Of a stretch of DNA of 64,000 bases, positions 34,958 to 47,600 are shown one piece after another. The notes below the pieces were generated by a model. The model worked only from the letters and a program-made list of their open reading frames with translations. It was not told where the DNA came from and searched no databases. The stretch's first letter is position 1. Each line of letters begins with the position of its first letter. The stretch covers positions 1,178,001 through 1,242,000 of the forward strand of contig JAVTLE010000016.1 in NCBI GenBank assembly GCA_033439295.1. Reading direction: 5' to 3'. The stretch comes from Deuterostichococcus epilithicus. Lineage: Eukaryota > Chlorophyta > Trebouxiophyceae > Prasiolales > Stichococcaceae. The translations under genes were made by a program, and so were the position numbers.

Positions 34958-35790
34958 ATGGGCTCTAAACGAAGGCTGGCACAGGTCTGTTGCGCCACTG
35001 TGATTGTGGCCCTCCTATCAGTTTGCATAGCCACAGCGAAGGAGCAGCAGGTGCAGCAGCCGGAGGGGGACTCGGGGAATGCGGCTGTGAAAGAATACTG
35101 TGCGCTTCCTGTGCCGCACACTGAATGCCTTACTGCCCGCCCCTCGTGCAGCCCCCAACGTCCTGGCATGTTGCTGCACATTCTGCCACATTGCTGCTGC
35201 GGATCACGCAGAGTTCGCGCTGATGGCTTTTTGGTGAAATGGCGCTCAGTCTGGAATGAGGTCACCGGGGAGACTCAGTGGGAGGATCCAGGCGGTGAGC
35301 AAGCAAGTGTGCAGCAACAACCGTTACACTTGTCAAGTATGTCCGATGAGACTCTGTCCCAACGACGAGGGCAACGATGAGGATGCTTGTGGCATGCCGC
35401 AGATGTGCCGTATGAGGATGAGACCGCCAATCGGTACTGGCTCACGCCAAACGGCGACAGATTAGGCTACGACCCAAACGTGAGTGAAGGAGCTGCCCTA
35501 CTGACGAGTCTGCTGACATGTTCAGACCTGCGGTGCTACCACGGCATGGTCGTCGGGTGTTTGAAACTGGTGGGAGGCACGATCGGTCAGACAGCAGCGG
35601 ACGCGTTTGTCTTGCTTGACAACTCCATGCGCAACTGCAGGCACACCGCTACACGTGGGTAGAAAACTGGAGCGAGGAGCATCAGCGGCCGTTCTATTAC
35701 AATCAGAAAACAAAAGAGTCCAAATGGGAGAAGCCAGTGGACCTTGCTTGGCGGCGGGTGAAGATGCAGCGAGACGCATCAGAATTGTGA
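34958..35790 (+). CDS. Small secreted/lumenal protein with WW modules, 4 exons
   Basis: About 150 residues. Exon 1 starts at 34958 and encodes a basic start and hydrophobic signal segment (VCCATVIVALLSVCIATA) followed by a Gln-rich stretch. Exon 2 (about 35211-35294) has LVKWRSVWNEVTGETQWEDP, a compact WW-type module with the two Trp and the final Pro. Exon 3 (about 35402-35479) has NRYWLTPNGDRLGYDPN, a WW-like partial module. Exon 4 (about 35641-35790) has YTWVENWSEEHQRPFYYNQK followed by TKESKWEKP, a good WW domain with the Tyr-Tyr pair, and ends at 35790. Joining exon 1 to exon 2 in frame needs the donor at TACT|GTGCGC and the acceptor GCAGAG|TTCGCG. WW domains bind proline-rich peptides and are normally cytosolic or nuclear, so a signal peptide in front of them is odd. 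Confidence 0.65.
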
Positions 35791-36715
35791 ACTGCGTAAG
35801 GTGTCGACATGCATGTACGGATAGAATGTGGGCAGCACAGACACCATGCTAGGATGGTTCATTCTAGCAGGTGAATGACGAGATGTCAGCGCAGGTTGGG
35901 TTGCCGAGGAGAAGCAAAGTTACAGACTGGAACACCATATTAATATGCTGGAAACAATGAATGACTACACATATAACGAAACCAAGGACACTGAATGGGT
36001 GAAGTCTAGACATGGACAGAGACAGAGTTGACACAGCCAGATCTGCCGTCAGCAAAAACCGGGAAGATGTGGTGTGTCGCAGCCACCAGGTTCGCGGCTG
36101 TGGGTATGCGACAGGAGAGGCTGTTTGACAGCAGACAATGGATTGTGGTATCTGGTATCAAGCAGGCTGTTGGAGGGAAACCAATACCGACATCGGAGCG
36201 AGGGTCAATGGCGAGCAGATACTCAGGATTTGATTGGTTACCATCGACAATGCAGTGACACACAAAACTTCAAGCTGATGAATGACAATGTCTTGGCTCT
36301 CTGCAAACTCACGACAATAAACATGCACCGCTGATGGTTTGACCAGAGACAAACTCAGTCATAAATTCTCAACCCCCACAATTCTTGCTGCAGTAGATAG
36401 ATTATATGTCACATGCTCGTTGCAGCCAACTCCCGCACATGCGTGCGGTACTTGATGGCATGTGGTAGCAGTAACTGTAACGCGGACTGTGTCGTCCATC
36501 GACTGGTGCACTCGGCCGGCAGACTGGTGGTGCACTGGACCGGCAGTGCATCAACGTCCAGGCCGATTGCATGGCAGCGGCGGCTGGCAGACTACCCTGC
36601 ACAAGGATGTGAGCTTATAGTGAGGAAGAACGTATGGCTTTCTGTGCTGCTTGAGTGCACATTTAGGTACAAAATACAGTGTCATATTGGGAGTATTGTG
36701 CTGCGTGCCTCACGA
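35791..36715. other. Convergent intergenic spacer
   Basis: 925 bases between two facing stop codons. Lower in GC than the genes around it, no coding exon recognised; probably long 3' UTRs. Confidence 0.5.
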
Positions 36716-39700
36716 TCATGTCAGCGCGGACGACAGGAACCGGCGGCCCTTGGCTGGCGTCTTGGCGGGATGACGAGCATGAGCTCCTGTGACAGATGCG
36801 GCGATGGCAGTGTTCATGTCGGGCATCGCCTCTGCTGGAGGTCCATCGGTAGCCGCAGAGTCAGCAGTGGCGCTGTTTGCGCAGCCGTCCGCGCAGTTGC
36901 CGCATGTCTACAAGCAGCACAATCCTCTTGTTGGGCAAACAGCAGAAGACGAGAATTCTGCTCGACCGACTAGACATGTGCAGCAAACTTCAAGGCAAGG
37001 AACCCATAGACGCTTGGAGAATATGACTACCTGCTGGCAGAAGAAGGCCGCACGAAGCCACCACTGGCTGCATCTCCCCTGCGCCAGCTGCAGAAGATGC
37101 AATGCAGCAGCGTGATCAGGCCGAGCTTTCAACTGGTCACCGCACATGTTCGTACGATGGGTCGCACAACCGTCAGCAGCAGCATTGCGGCCGCCGATCA
37201 GAGTATCCGAGCTGATAGTCACCGGGCTGCCCCCACCATGCTGCTAAGGTAGCGACTATAGTGAAGCAGACCCCGCAAGGAGGTCATAAGTTGACAATCC
37301 TGCAACAAACTCGCAAAACTTCGAAAAGAGTAGTAGTGATGCGCACGCTGTCAGCGCATAAGAAGCCGGAGTAGGGCGTCAGATCCTGGCAGGAGCAGCC
37401 GGAGGGCACGCTGCTGTTGCCGCCAGACGGCAATGACAGGCTGCCGCTGGACGAGGAGTTGGTCGGCGAGGTGTTGGCCACCGGCGGCGCGGGGCTGGGC
37501 GACGCAGGCTGCGCTGGCGCCGGCGGGGGCAGCGTCGGCGGCGTCGAGGTGGTGTTGGAGGTGGCGTTGCCCGCATCCGATGCGGCGTTGGGCGACGACG
37601 TGGAGTTGGCGGAGCTGTTGCTGGCAGTGTCTGGCGTACCCTCGAAGGCTTGCACCTGCGTCTGTCAACGACAAGCAACGGAACGTTGGGCTCATCTCCC
37701 GCAGACTGCGCCACTAATTGCTGCTAACGTGTCATCTCGTCTTCTCTGAGAAGACTTCTCATGTGCAGTACCATTGCATGGTTGTGTCAACATGCGCCTA
37801 GGACAGAGCAACCATCACTTGAGAGATGCTTGGCAGCTGCCTCCCACAACCCAGGGAGCACGCACCCCTGCTGCGCTTGCAGGCGTGTCAGCTTCTGCCG
37901 CTGAAAGCACATTGCCCTGCAGAGACGGCACACAGATTTACCATGTCAACACCGCAATTTCTAGCCAAAATGCAGTGTGTTCTGTGGGGCGAAGTAACGT
38001 AGTAGCTGAGGGGAGACAGAACTTCACCGAGGGCTGCACATCGCTGGGGTCTGCATCATCAACGAAGGAAATTATGAGAAGGCACGACATCAATTCGATT
38101 TCTTGTGCGAGGCATTTCATCTGGTGATCTACGATGCCATTGCCAAAGCAAATCAGTTGACAGCGCACCAGCGATGCGGAACTGCACGCTTGTTGCAAGT
38201 GCCCCAGTGGTGCCAGTCGGAATGGCTCTCGGTGCGACCACCTGCAGTGAGCATTCACATCTGTGTCTGCATGTCAATTAGCAGAAAGTCCTTTAAAAAT
38301 GGCATCTGGGCTGGCATCTGCAGGGCGCACTTCTAAACTTCTTCACGTTGACAGCGCCAGCCAAGCGGGCATGCATGCTGATGCAAGCACGAATATCTCC
38401 GTGCACGAACAGCAGCTTTTCTGCCATGGCTCGACTCCATGCCTGCGCATTGTTACTGGCTGTGATGCGGACGTCGATGGGTCCGGGCGAAGGCGCTTGC
38501 GGCATCTCCCACGAAGCTCCGAACCTGCACGACACGTTGAGGCCTGCCATGTGCCGCCGTTGCGTTCAGGTAGGCAGTTGATATCAGTGACGACAAATGC
38601 CACTGGGTTACAGCATGCGCTTACATGGTCTTCCAGTCCAGACATCAATGTGTGCGCACAGATTGTTCATCGGCTGCCAGTTGCTGTTGGAATGGCTCTT
38701 CAGCTCCACCAGCTTGACGTTTGCCGGACCTCCGGCACTCTGCGAATAAAGCATTGCCACAGTCAGGAATTATGAGTGCCAAGCATATACCTGCAGCCGA
38801 CTGTCGGCGTGTATTACAGCGCGGTTGCTTGGCGCTCAGACTCAGGGCATATACATTTGCAGTGACAAGGTGAGGCAGACTGCTCACAGTGATGAGCAGC
38901 CGCAACCAGGCATTGTTGCCAAGGTTGCTGTCCACGTTCACAATAAGATCTGCAGCGGGGCGCAAAACGAAAACTGAAACGAGTGTCAGTATCAAAAGCC
39001 AATGCGAATGATGTTCATCCTTCATATTCTGGTCAGGTTATCCACCGTCAGCAGGCCCAAGATCAGCGCACCTGTCGGTGGCACGCACTCGACGCGGCGA
39101 TACTGGACGTTGATACGGCCGCCCGATGGCGAAGGGTTGGCGATCTGGAAACGATACAGGGCGTGAGTGCCTCGCTCACTGGCCGACATGGAGAAATACT
39201 GCATGCGAAATCCGCGCATTTCCGGCAGTACTTGTGAAACAAGCCCTGGCATACCTTTGCCCATGTTAGCGCTTGGAGGTCGAGGTGGTTTGGCTCGCAC
39301 TCTGGACACTTGTCTGTGATCTGCAGTGGGGGGCGACGAAACAAATTTTGCTTGCGCAGTCAGGATCACAGGCAAGCATGGTTCCCAGTCGCCAGCTGCC
39401 TGGCGGGATGTTGCAGCAACACCGTTTTGCTGCCTCAGCGTGTCCAAGTGTCCAAGAAACCAACCTACAGTGCCAAAAGAAGCAGACCCTCCGACAAACA
39501 CTCTGAAAATGCAAGAAGGGCTGGTGTACTTACTTGGATGACGATGCTGCGGCTGTTGGGATTCGCCTGGCAGGAGCCTGCGGCATCATAGTGATGCATC
39601 AGGCAGAGGAGCTGTGACACTGGCAGGAGTGCTGCTCAAGCAAGCCGCATCATGGCGTGCGTGGACTCGGCAGAGGGAGACTTGCATAACGAAGGGCGCA

Positions 39701-40726
39701 GCGCACCTGGCTTTGCCCCTAGTGGCCCATTCTCAAGGCATTGTACCTGCACAGGCCACACGAGCAGCCGGGATGCGTCAGCAATCAGGTATTTGGATCG
39801 GGGGCTGATGATGAGCACTTGCTGTGTGTGATTGGTGCCCAATTCAGCAGACTTGACAGAGCCTCTCGGGGCCTGAGAAATAGCGCTGCCAATTTTTGAA
39901 CGTTGTGCCAGTTTCTGGCGACACAGAGCTGCCTACGCTATTATGCATTGAGTCGCGGTCTGGGGAATGCTGATCGTGCAACTGCCGTTCGAAAACATTC
40001 GAGATGGTGCCGTCACCTCGTAGCACTCGCCGCAGCCCTCTTGCGGCTCGTTGAGGAAGAAGTGATTTGAGGTCGCCAGAGCACCGACGCTCCAGAAGGG
40101 GTACTGATCTTGTTGAAGCAGCCCAAACCCGCAGCTGCCCTGCAAAGACACACCAGACCTTCTGAGCACGCGCACACCGCTTTGCAGTCGTACAGGCGGT
40201 CAGCTGGTGGGAATGCTACATCAACCGGATATCAACCAAGAGCGCTGCTATCATTGAATTCTATCGTCAATTCACCACAGAGGTGCCGAAGGAGGGCGAG
40301 TATGGCGAGAGGCCTGTGCCATTAAGTGGACTACAATTTAGCCGCCGTATGGCAATGGAGCGGTAGTAGACATAGCAGCAAGATGCACATGGTGCATGAT
40401 ATGGGATGCATGTTGTGAACAAATCTTGCATCGGCGGCAGACAGCACACCGTCTGGTGCTCCGCCTGCACAGCACGACAGGTCAGCTGTTTACGAAATGA
40501 TATCGCAGGCAGCGACCAAGAGACACCAAACTATCGCAGCTGATGCACTCAGGCGAATCACAGGTCCTTGATCACCGTAGAATGTCGCAAAGGCGGGCTC
40601 GAAGTCTGTGAGGGGCGTCAGCCCCTGCACGGCTGGCAGGCCGCCGGTCCACAAGGCCGCTAAAAGGATGATGACGACTGGCGCCATGCACAGTGCGGCC
40701 ATGCCGGGCGCCTCTTGCGCAGGCAT
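36716..40726 (-). CDS. Expansin with Ser/Thr/Pro linker and C-terminal Cys-rich module, about 10 exons
   Basis: A secreted wall-loosening protein. The start at 40726 gives a signal peptide (VVIILLAALWTGGLPAVQG) and FEPAFATFYGDQGP, the usual expansin opening. The double-psi barrel follows: GSCGFGLLQQD, FWSVGALATSNHFFL, GCGECYE, NSRSIVIQITDKCPECEPNH, with HLD in place of the usual HFD. Then RINVQYRRVEC leads into the CBM63-like domain: DLIVNVDSNLGNNAWLRLLI, PANVKLVELKSHSNSNWQPM and PIDVRITASNNAQ. A long Ser/Thr/Ala/Pro linker, encoded at about 37390-37655, connects to a Cys-rich module built from three exons: GCSCQDLTPYSGFLC, AQGRCSQWWLRAAFFCQQ and TCGNCADGC. That pattern resembles a ShK-type or small carbohydrate-binding module. 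It ends in FLSSALT at 36716. Intron phases fit at all the joins checked. Confidence 0.88.
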
Positions 40727-41632
40727 AGCATTAATTAGTAGGGTCCCCCAGAGATAGCTGGTTGTGATGGCCGTGGGGAGCAGGACCGTTGGTCTGCAGC
40801 ACTTGCTGGTGGATCATCAATGAGCGCATGAAAATGGCTACTGCGACTGGCCACTGCGATTGGTTATCGTTCAATGGCGAAGGCAACTCAAAAGGTATGG
40901 TCAGTCGATAGCATCGTGGTACCTGGCAGCAGGACCGCTGTGTTTGTCTGCAGACGTACGTAGCCGGGAAGCTTATTCCGGCGGATGATAAATTGGCGGT
41001 GCAAGATGATCCAAGCAGAGCAGACGCCGTCGACTCGACGGCCTAGCTGCTCTAGATGGTTCCTGTACACCCTTTGCTGCAGAACGTTTGCTTCAAAACA
41101 GCACTGAAGTACACGACAAGTTGCAACGCGCCGGAAGGGCCAGAGCTACGATGGCGGAGCAGCGCGGCTGTGCCAGGAGGCAGGGAAGACGACGCGTGAT
41201 GGACTAGCCGAGATACAAGAATCAGACGAGACAGACCTTGTCGAGGGAATGGGTTGTGGGTGGGGAGACTGGATGCCGCAGAGGATTTGTGGCCATTGAT
41301 CGGAGTCTGACAATTGCCAATCTTGTGAGTCAGACTCGGCAGGCCAGTCTGACCAGAATGTGCATTTGGCCCTTGAATTGTGGGATGCGAGGAGTGTGCC
41401 AGCCGGCACTATATAGCATCGTCAAGTCTTTCCTCCGAGCTTCAATTTTCGACGTGCCCTAATGAATTGAACAACGCAAGAATGAGGGCCCGAACTAGCT
41501 AGCGCTATAGGTAGAGGGTTTCAGCAAGACACCATCAATTTCTCGCCAACGGACAGCAGGACATTCTAAACCCATTTGCAGTGCCCCGAGCGATAGCAGA
41601 ACCGCCGTCTGAAATGGCGGTGGAGAAGTTGG
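40727..41632. other. Intergenic region upstream of expansin
   Basis: 906 bases between two minus-strand genes; it should contain the expansin promoter and the 3' UTR of the coiled-coil gene. No gene recognised. Confidence 0.45.
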
Positions 41633-44600
41633 CTACTGCGCCGCAGCCGGTGCATCCTGCTCTGCGGCGCCATTGACTGTGACCGGCTGCGACGCGACCG
41701 CCTGTGAGCGCTCCAGGTAGGTGCTGATGAACTGCTTCGACTGGGCAAGCACCTGTGGTTCGAAACGATTGACCTGGATGATTTTCGAGAGTGCCATTGG
41801 AGATCCTCAGCACGGCTCCTCAGCTGGGGTGGCCATGCGATGCAACCTCGACATGGAGGCATGCTTGTACTTCTCTCGATCGCGCTGCCTCACTGAATGA
41901 CTGGTCCATCGCACAAGCGAGCTCCTCAGAGGCAGCAAGTCGTGCTGCAGTGGCCTGTCTGCTGTCATTGATTTGGGCAACACCGAAGACACGCGGCATG
42001 CGCCAACGGCACGCACCTGCCCCCGCCGCGTGGCGAGCTCCGACAGCTTTGCATTTTCGGCGGTCAGCTGCGAGATGCGAGCCTCCGCCTGACGCAGCGC
42101 ATCAGTGCCGCCGCTACCGCCACCGCCGCCGCTGCCGAACCAGCCGCCCTGCTTGCCCTCGGCGGCTGCTGCGGGGCTGGACTCTGGCGGCTGCTGCTGC
42201 TGCTGGCCCTGCTGCAGCTGCACAACCAGCAACACGACAAGTCGTTCGAGCGGACATGGTAGCAGGTTGCGTGCGCAGGCCTTGGGAGGGCACGTCTTGG
42301 AGGCTCAAGAAAGGGCTCTACAGGCAATCTTAAGTGGCCGGCTTGGCGTACAGCTGCGGCCGCAGCGCTGGTCACGAATCACGGGCCAGGTAAAGCGCTC
42401 GTCAAACCGCTCAATTGGTGACAGCTCCCCTCCGCATCCGCGCCTGCAGCTGCTTGTTCCGGAGGCGCAGCACAGCCCCGCCGACTCCGACATGGAGGAG
42501 GCGGCACCAGCCTGCTCAAAAGGGTTCTGTCAAATGCAAAGGGCGGGCCAAACCCAGACCTGCGCCTGCAGCTGCTTGTTCTGGCGGCGCAGCTCCGCGA
42601 GCTCTGACATGGAGGAGGCGGCGGCAGCCTGCGCATCCGCCAGCTCCTGCAGCACCTTGACGTTGTACTGCTCCGAGGAGGCTTCCTTGGCATGCCGCTC
42701 CTGGGATGCCGCCTCCTCCACCGCCGCCTGGCGTGACAGAAACATGTCAGCCGAGGCACTGGTCAGGCGGTGTACAATGGCGGCACGCGGGGCGGGGGGG
42801 GGTGCTTGCAGCAGCTCCACGCGTTTCACGGTCCAGGGTCAGCCACCGGTACCTTTGCTGCTCCGCCCTCGACGCTGCTGCCCCCCTCTGCAGCCCAATG
42901 CGGCACGGGGCTCGCGCAGAGGTCGCGCTGCATTGCGCCTGCCTCATGGATGGCGCGCACAAGTGAAACGAAACAGCAGGCGAAGAGGAAATTAAAGCAA
43001 ATCAGTGCACCAGCTGGTGGCGCAGCTGCAGCAGCTCGGCCTCTGCGGCCTCCGCCCGATCCAGCGCGTCGCTCGCGATGAGACTCTCCTGCTCCAGCAG
43101 CATCCCCATCTCCGTGAGGCTGGCCTCCCCATCGCTCTCCTCCCCGCCGGCCATCAGAGAGTCCCCGCCCGCCTGGGCGCCCTCTAGACCGGCCTGCGCT
43201 TCAGCCTCTGCTACGGCCTGCGCCTCCGCCGCCGCCGCTTCTGCCTCCGCCTTGTCAGCTGCCGCCGCCTCCTCAGCGGCCTTCAACGCGGCCGCCTTGC
43301 GATCGATGGCCGCCTCCAGCTCCGCCACGCGGGCTTCAGCCTCCTCCTGCGCCGCAACGGCTGCGGCCCGCTTCTGCTCCTCCGCCCGGGCCTCCTCCCT
43401 GAACGTCTCCATCTGCAGGCAAAGGCTTCCAGTCCAAACACCGATCGGACTTCGTGCAGCAGATGGCGACAAACAGGCATGCAGGGCCGCGACACCAGCC
43501 TCCCGACGGCGATGGGTCGCCGTCCCGATGAACACCGCCGAAAGACGGTGCTCGGAATCGTCCCGCAACCTGCTTGCAGCAGCGTGGGCGGGGCCGGGCG
43601 GGCGGCAGGAACAAAGGAAGGTCTGCCGCGCACCTTCTTGCCCAGCGCCGCGGCGGCGGCCTCAGCGCGCTGGAGCAGGTCGAATGCCTCGGACCTTTCC
43701 TCCTCCGCCTGCGCACACGGGCGGCTTCCTCGCTGTCGCAACGCCCACAACGACTCTGCCGCGCCCCGGGTCCAGTCCTGGGCCGGCTGTCGCCCGGGTC
43801 GCAGGGTGGCACGGATCGCGGAGCAGCCGAGAACGCGGCCGGCAACCTCGCCACGTGAATCTGGCCGGTCGTCTGTGCCGCCGCCCTGCGCGCACCTCCG
43901 GGACCTGGCACGGCGCTCCGCCTGTACCTGCGACTGCGACTGTGCTTGCACACCGCACAAGGGGAGAGGGGAGAGCGCAGGCAGCCCACCTGCTTCTCGG
44001 CCTCCTCCTGGCGCCGCGCGGCGTCCGCCGCCTGCGCCTGTGCCGCCTGCAGCTGCGACTCCACCTCCTCGGCGCGAGACCGCGCCTCCTGCACCTGCGC
44101 CCGCAGGCTGCCGCGCTCAGTCTCCAAGTCCTTGGCCCAATGCAGGTTTGCAACTGCGTTTGCGGTCCGTCCTGCCTGGCGCACTTGTGACGCCTCCCCC
44201 GGCGGTGTGCGGCGGTGCAGTTCCTACCCGCCCTGCCTAGCGCAACTTCATGACGCCAAGCTGCATCCATCCCTGCGCCGCACCGCTGGGCCCGCCCGCC
44301 AGTCAGGGGCGGGCTGTCGGCCGAGGAGTGCGTTTGCACAAGGAGCTCCGGTTCTGCCAAAGAGCTCTTGGTCCTTGCGCAGGCGGACCTTGGACTGCGA
44401 GGCGGAGGTGGCGCTTTCCAGCTCTCGCTGCAGGCGCAACACCTCCGCCGTCAACGTGTCTGCGACCTCCGCCGCCTCCGCCTGTTCAGCGCCGCTCGCC
44501 TCCTCCGCCGCCTGCGCAGGGATTTCAGTGGATCAATGTGTTTAAGGGTTTGAGCCTGGCAACACGGTGATGGCTGTCCATGGGCGGTATGCTGCAACAC

Positions 44601-47600
44601 TTGGAGCACTGCTGCATCCGCTGGCCGCCTGCCCCACAGGCGGCACATGTTCACATGCCGTTGATGCCGGCTGTTAATGCTGGCCGCTAGAAGACTTCGC
44701 TGCAGCCGCACCTCCGCAGCAGCTTCCACCTCACAGTTCGCAGCCGAATGCATCGCGGCGCTGCGGCAGCAGGCCGGGCAGGACGGAGGGCGGTGGGGCG
44801 GGGCTCTTGCACGCCTGTGCGCACCTGCAGAGCGGCGGCAGCCTCCTCCTGGGCGCATTCCGCCGCCTGCAGTTGCGCCTCCAGATCTGCCAGCCTGCCG
44901 GCGCCTGACTGCTGCGCCGCCTCCAGCTCCTGCAGCGCATGCGGCGGTCAAGGCAAGGGATCCCATTGCCGCATCCTGTGCACATGTGCTGACACGTGCT
45001 GACACTGTGTTGCTGCAACCGTGCGCCCGCCCAGCGCCGTGCACGCGCTGGGTCGTGGGGCGGCGCGGCGAGGCTGCCGACCTGCGGCTGCCGTGCCGCA
45101 GGCACTGTGCACCCGGCGCATGCGGTGAAATTCTGGAACGTGCAGCCTGCGCACAGCAGTCCAAGCTGGGTGGGCTGCGCACCTGGAGCTGGGACTGCAG
45201 CTCGCCGACGCGGACCTCGCTCTGGCTGAGCGACTTGCCGGCGGCACGGGCCTCCTCCTGCTGCCTCGCCGCCGCCTGCTGCGCCTCTTCCAGCTTCTCC
45301 TGCAGCTTTCTTGCCTGCGGATGCCATACGGGGCTGCTGAGCTGGTTGCTTGCTGCCTGGATCATTCGCAGGATCGCACTCAGCATGCCAGCTGCGGCTG
45401 TTGGGCCAGTTGCCATTGCGCTGGGGTCGGCAGGGAGGAGTCGCATGGCTCGGCTGCTTGCGCCGGGGCCGGCGCTGCGCTGCCCTGGCGGCAGGTGCGC
45501 ACACAGCAAGTGGCTGGCAGGGACCTCGGCGCTTCCATCGCCCTCAGCAGCAGTGCTCTGCACCCTGCAGCATGCAGGGGGGCCGCACAGCAGGCGCTGC
45601 TGAGGACCTGTGCTGCTGAGGACCTGCCGTGCAGCGACCTTTCACGAGAGGGTACGGTGCAGGGCAGGTGTGCTGATAGCGGACGTGGCACGCACCTTCT
45701 CCTCGGCCTGCGTGGCCTGCAACCGCTGCCCCTCCTCGGCTGCCGCCGTCACGTCCGTCAGCTCCTGAAAGCGCCACAGGCGTCGTTTGCTCATGCAGAC
45801 TTAGCGCAGAGCATGCAGGCATCAGGACGCATGGGCTGGTGGGACCTGTCGGAGCGCTGCCCCGGCCAGGAATCCGCACAAGCAGTCCCCAATAGCAATC
45901 ACGGTCAACTGCAGTGCCAAAAACAGTGCATGAGCGGCGCAACCAACAGCAGCAGGGGCCGACCGCGACGGTCGCTTGTGGCACCTTCTGCAGGGCGTCG
46001 TGGGCGGCGCGCAACGCAGACAGCTCGCGGTCCAGCTGCTGTGCTCGCTGTTGTGCGTCCGCCGCCTCGGTTTGGGCCGCCTCGAGCGCCGCCTGCGCTT
46101 CCGCCTGCGCCCGCTGTGCCGCCTCTGCCCGCCGGCCTGGCCGATTTGCCAACATCACGAGATGGGTCGGGCGGAGGAAGCAGTGGGGCCTTTTCGCCTG
46201 GTGCGTCGGCGTGACAGGTGTTCACTGTGGAGCCGGCCGTGGCGATGCGTGTCAAGCCACAGTCAGACACCGACACAGCCAGGACTGCATGCCGGTCGCA
46301 CCTAGGGCTTCGAGCTCCTGCTGCCGGGCGGCAGCAGCCTGCCTGGACTCTGCCGCCTCTGCCTCCAGCCGCTGCACAGCTGCCCGCTCGTTCGCGAGCG
46401 CCTCCTCTGCAGACCGAGCCTGCGGCAAGGTCGTATATGTTTTCAGCACAACCCTGGCCATCAGCAGGTGTGCAAAGGTGGCACCCAGCCACCATCGGAC
46501 TGGATCGGTGCGCGTTTGGCTTGCCGCTAATGGCGCGAGCCGCAGCCCCTTGATGGGACACACGGCATGCCAACGGCGCCCTCCCATGCCCTCAACCCCC
46601 CCCCACCNCCATGATTCATGTGCNCGCAGAACACACAACCGCTGAGAACAGAGCGTCGGCTCTGGGCAACACCTGCTGCCGGCCGGCCTCCAGCTCGGCA
46701 GCGCCGGCGTCGCGGGCTGCNGCCGCCTCCGCGAGCNGTGCCCGCGCCGCCTTTGCAGCNTCCGCTGCCTCCTGCGCCCCGCCNCGNAGCTCAGCCAGCT
46801 GGCCCTCCAGCTGCTGCGCGCGCTGCACCGCCGCCACCAGCTGCCCCTCCATTGCCTGCCATTCATAAACAGCCGGCTCAGTTTCCCAGCAGCAGACATT
46901 GCGGCGGCAAGTGGATCCTTTGCAGCATGCAGCCGCGTGGATTGACACGGATTGACAGCTTGCCCCGTCGCCTGTGTTGGCAGTCCTTCCTCCTGATGCC
47001 AACAGCTGCAATGCACAGCATCTGCGCAGGGCCATCACGGGATGGTGTCATGCGACGCTCGACCCGTAGTGGCTGCCACGACACCCTTCACTCACTTTGG
47101 GGTCCTTCGCGCCCAGCGTGCGCTGCAGCGCCGCGAGCGTCGCCTCCAGTTCGGACACCTCCCGAGACAGGTGGCCCGCCTGCTCCGCCGACTCCGCCGC
47201 CTTTGCCTCCAGGGTGCTCACCCGGCCGCCCGCTGCCTCCAGCGCCGCCGCCTGCTCCTGCAGGACGCAGGCCACCGGCATGTCGGCTGCAGTCGGCGAG
47301 GCACGACTGATGCACCCTGCTCAATGCGGCCCGTCCACAACCGGCGCAGCAGCCTGCCGCTTCTAGAGGCGAGGCGCTGAAGCTCCAATAGGTCGGTGCC
47401 GTCATTGCCGCGAAGCTGCAGAAAGGGGGCTGGCTTTGCGGCACAGTAGTGAGTGGAGCGACTTTTGGGCGCAGAAACAGCCTGGCCCCATGGCCTGCAA
47501 GGGTCGCGACGCAGCATTTGCACCTGAAGCTTCGAGCGCGCCGCCTCCAGTTCGGAATCCCGCTCCTGCGCCGCCGCACTCGCCGCCTCGGCCTCTGCCC

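Noticed and set aside
42105-42995. Long plus-strand frames across the coiled-coil gene (also near 43078-44190, 44677-46645)
   Set aside because: They mirror Ala/Glu-rich minus-strand exons and read as Ser/Arg/Pro-rich low-complexity sequence, as expected for antisense frames.
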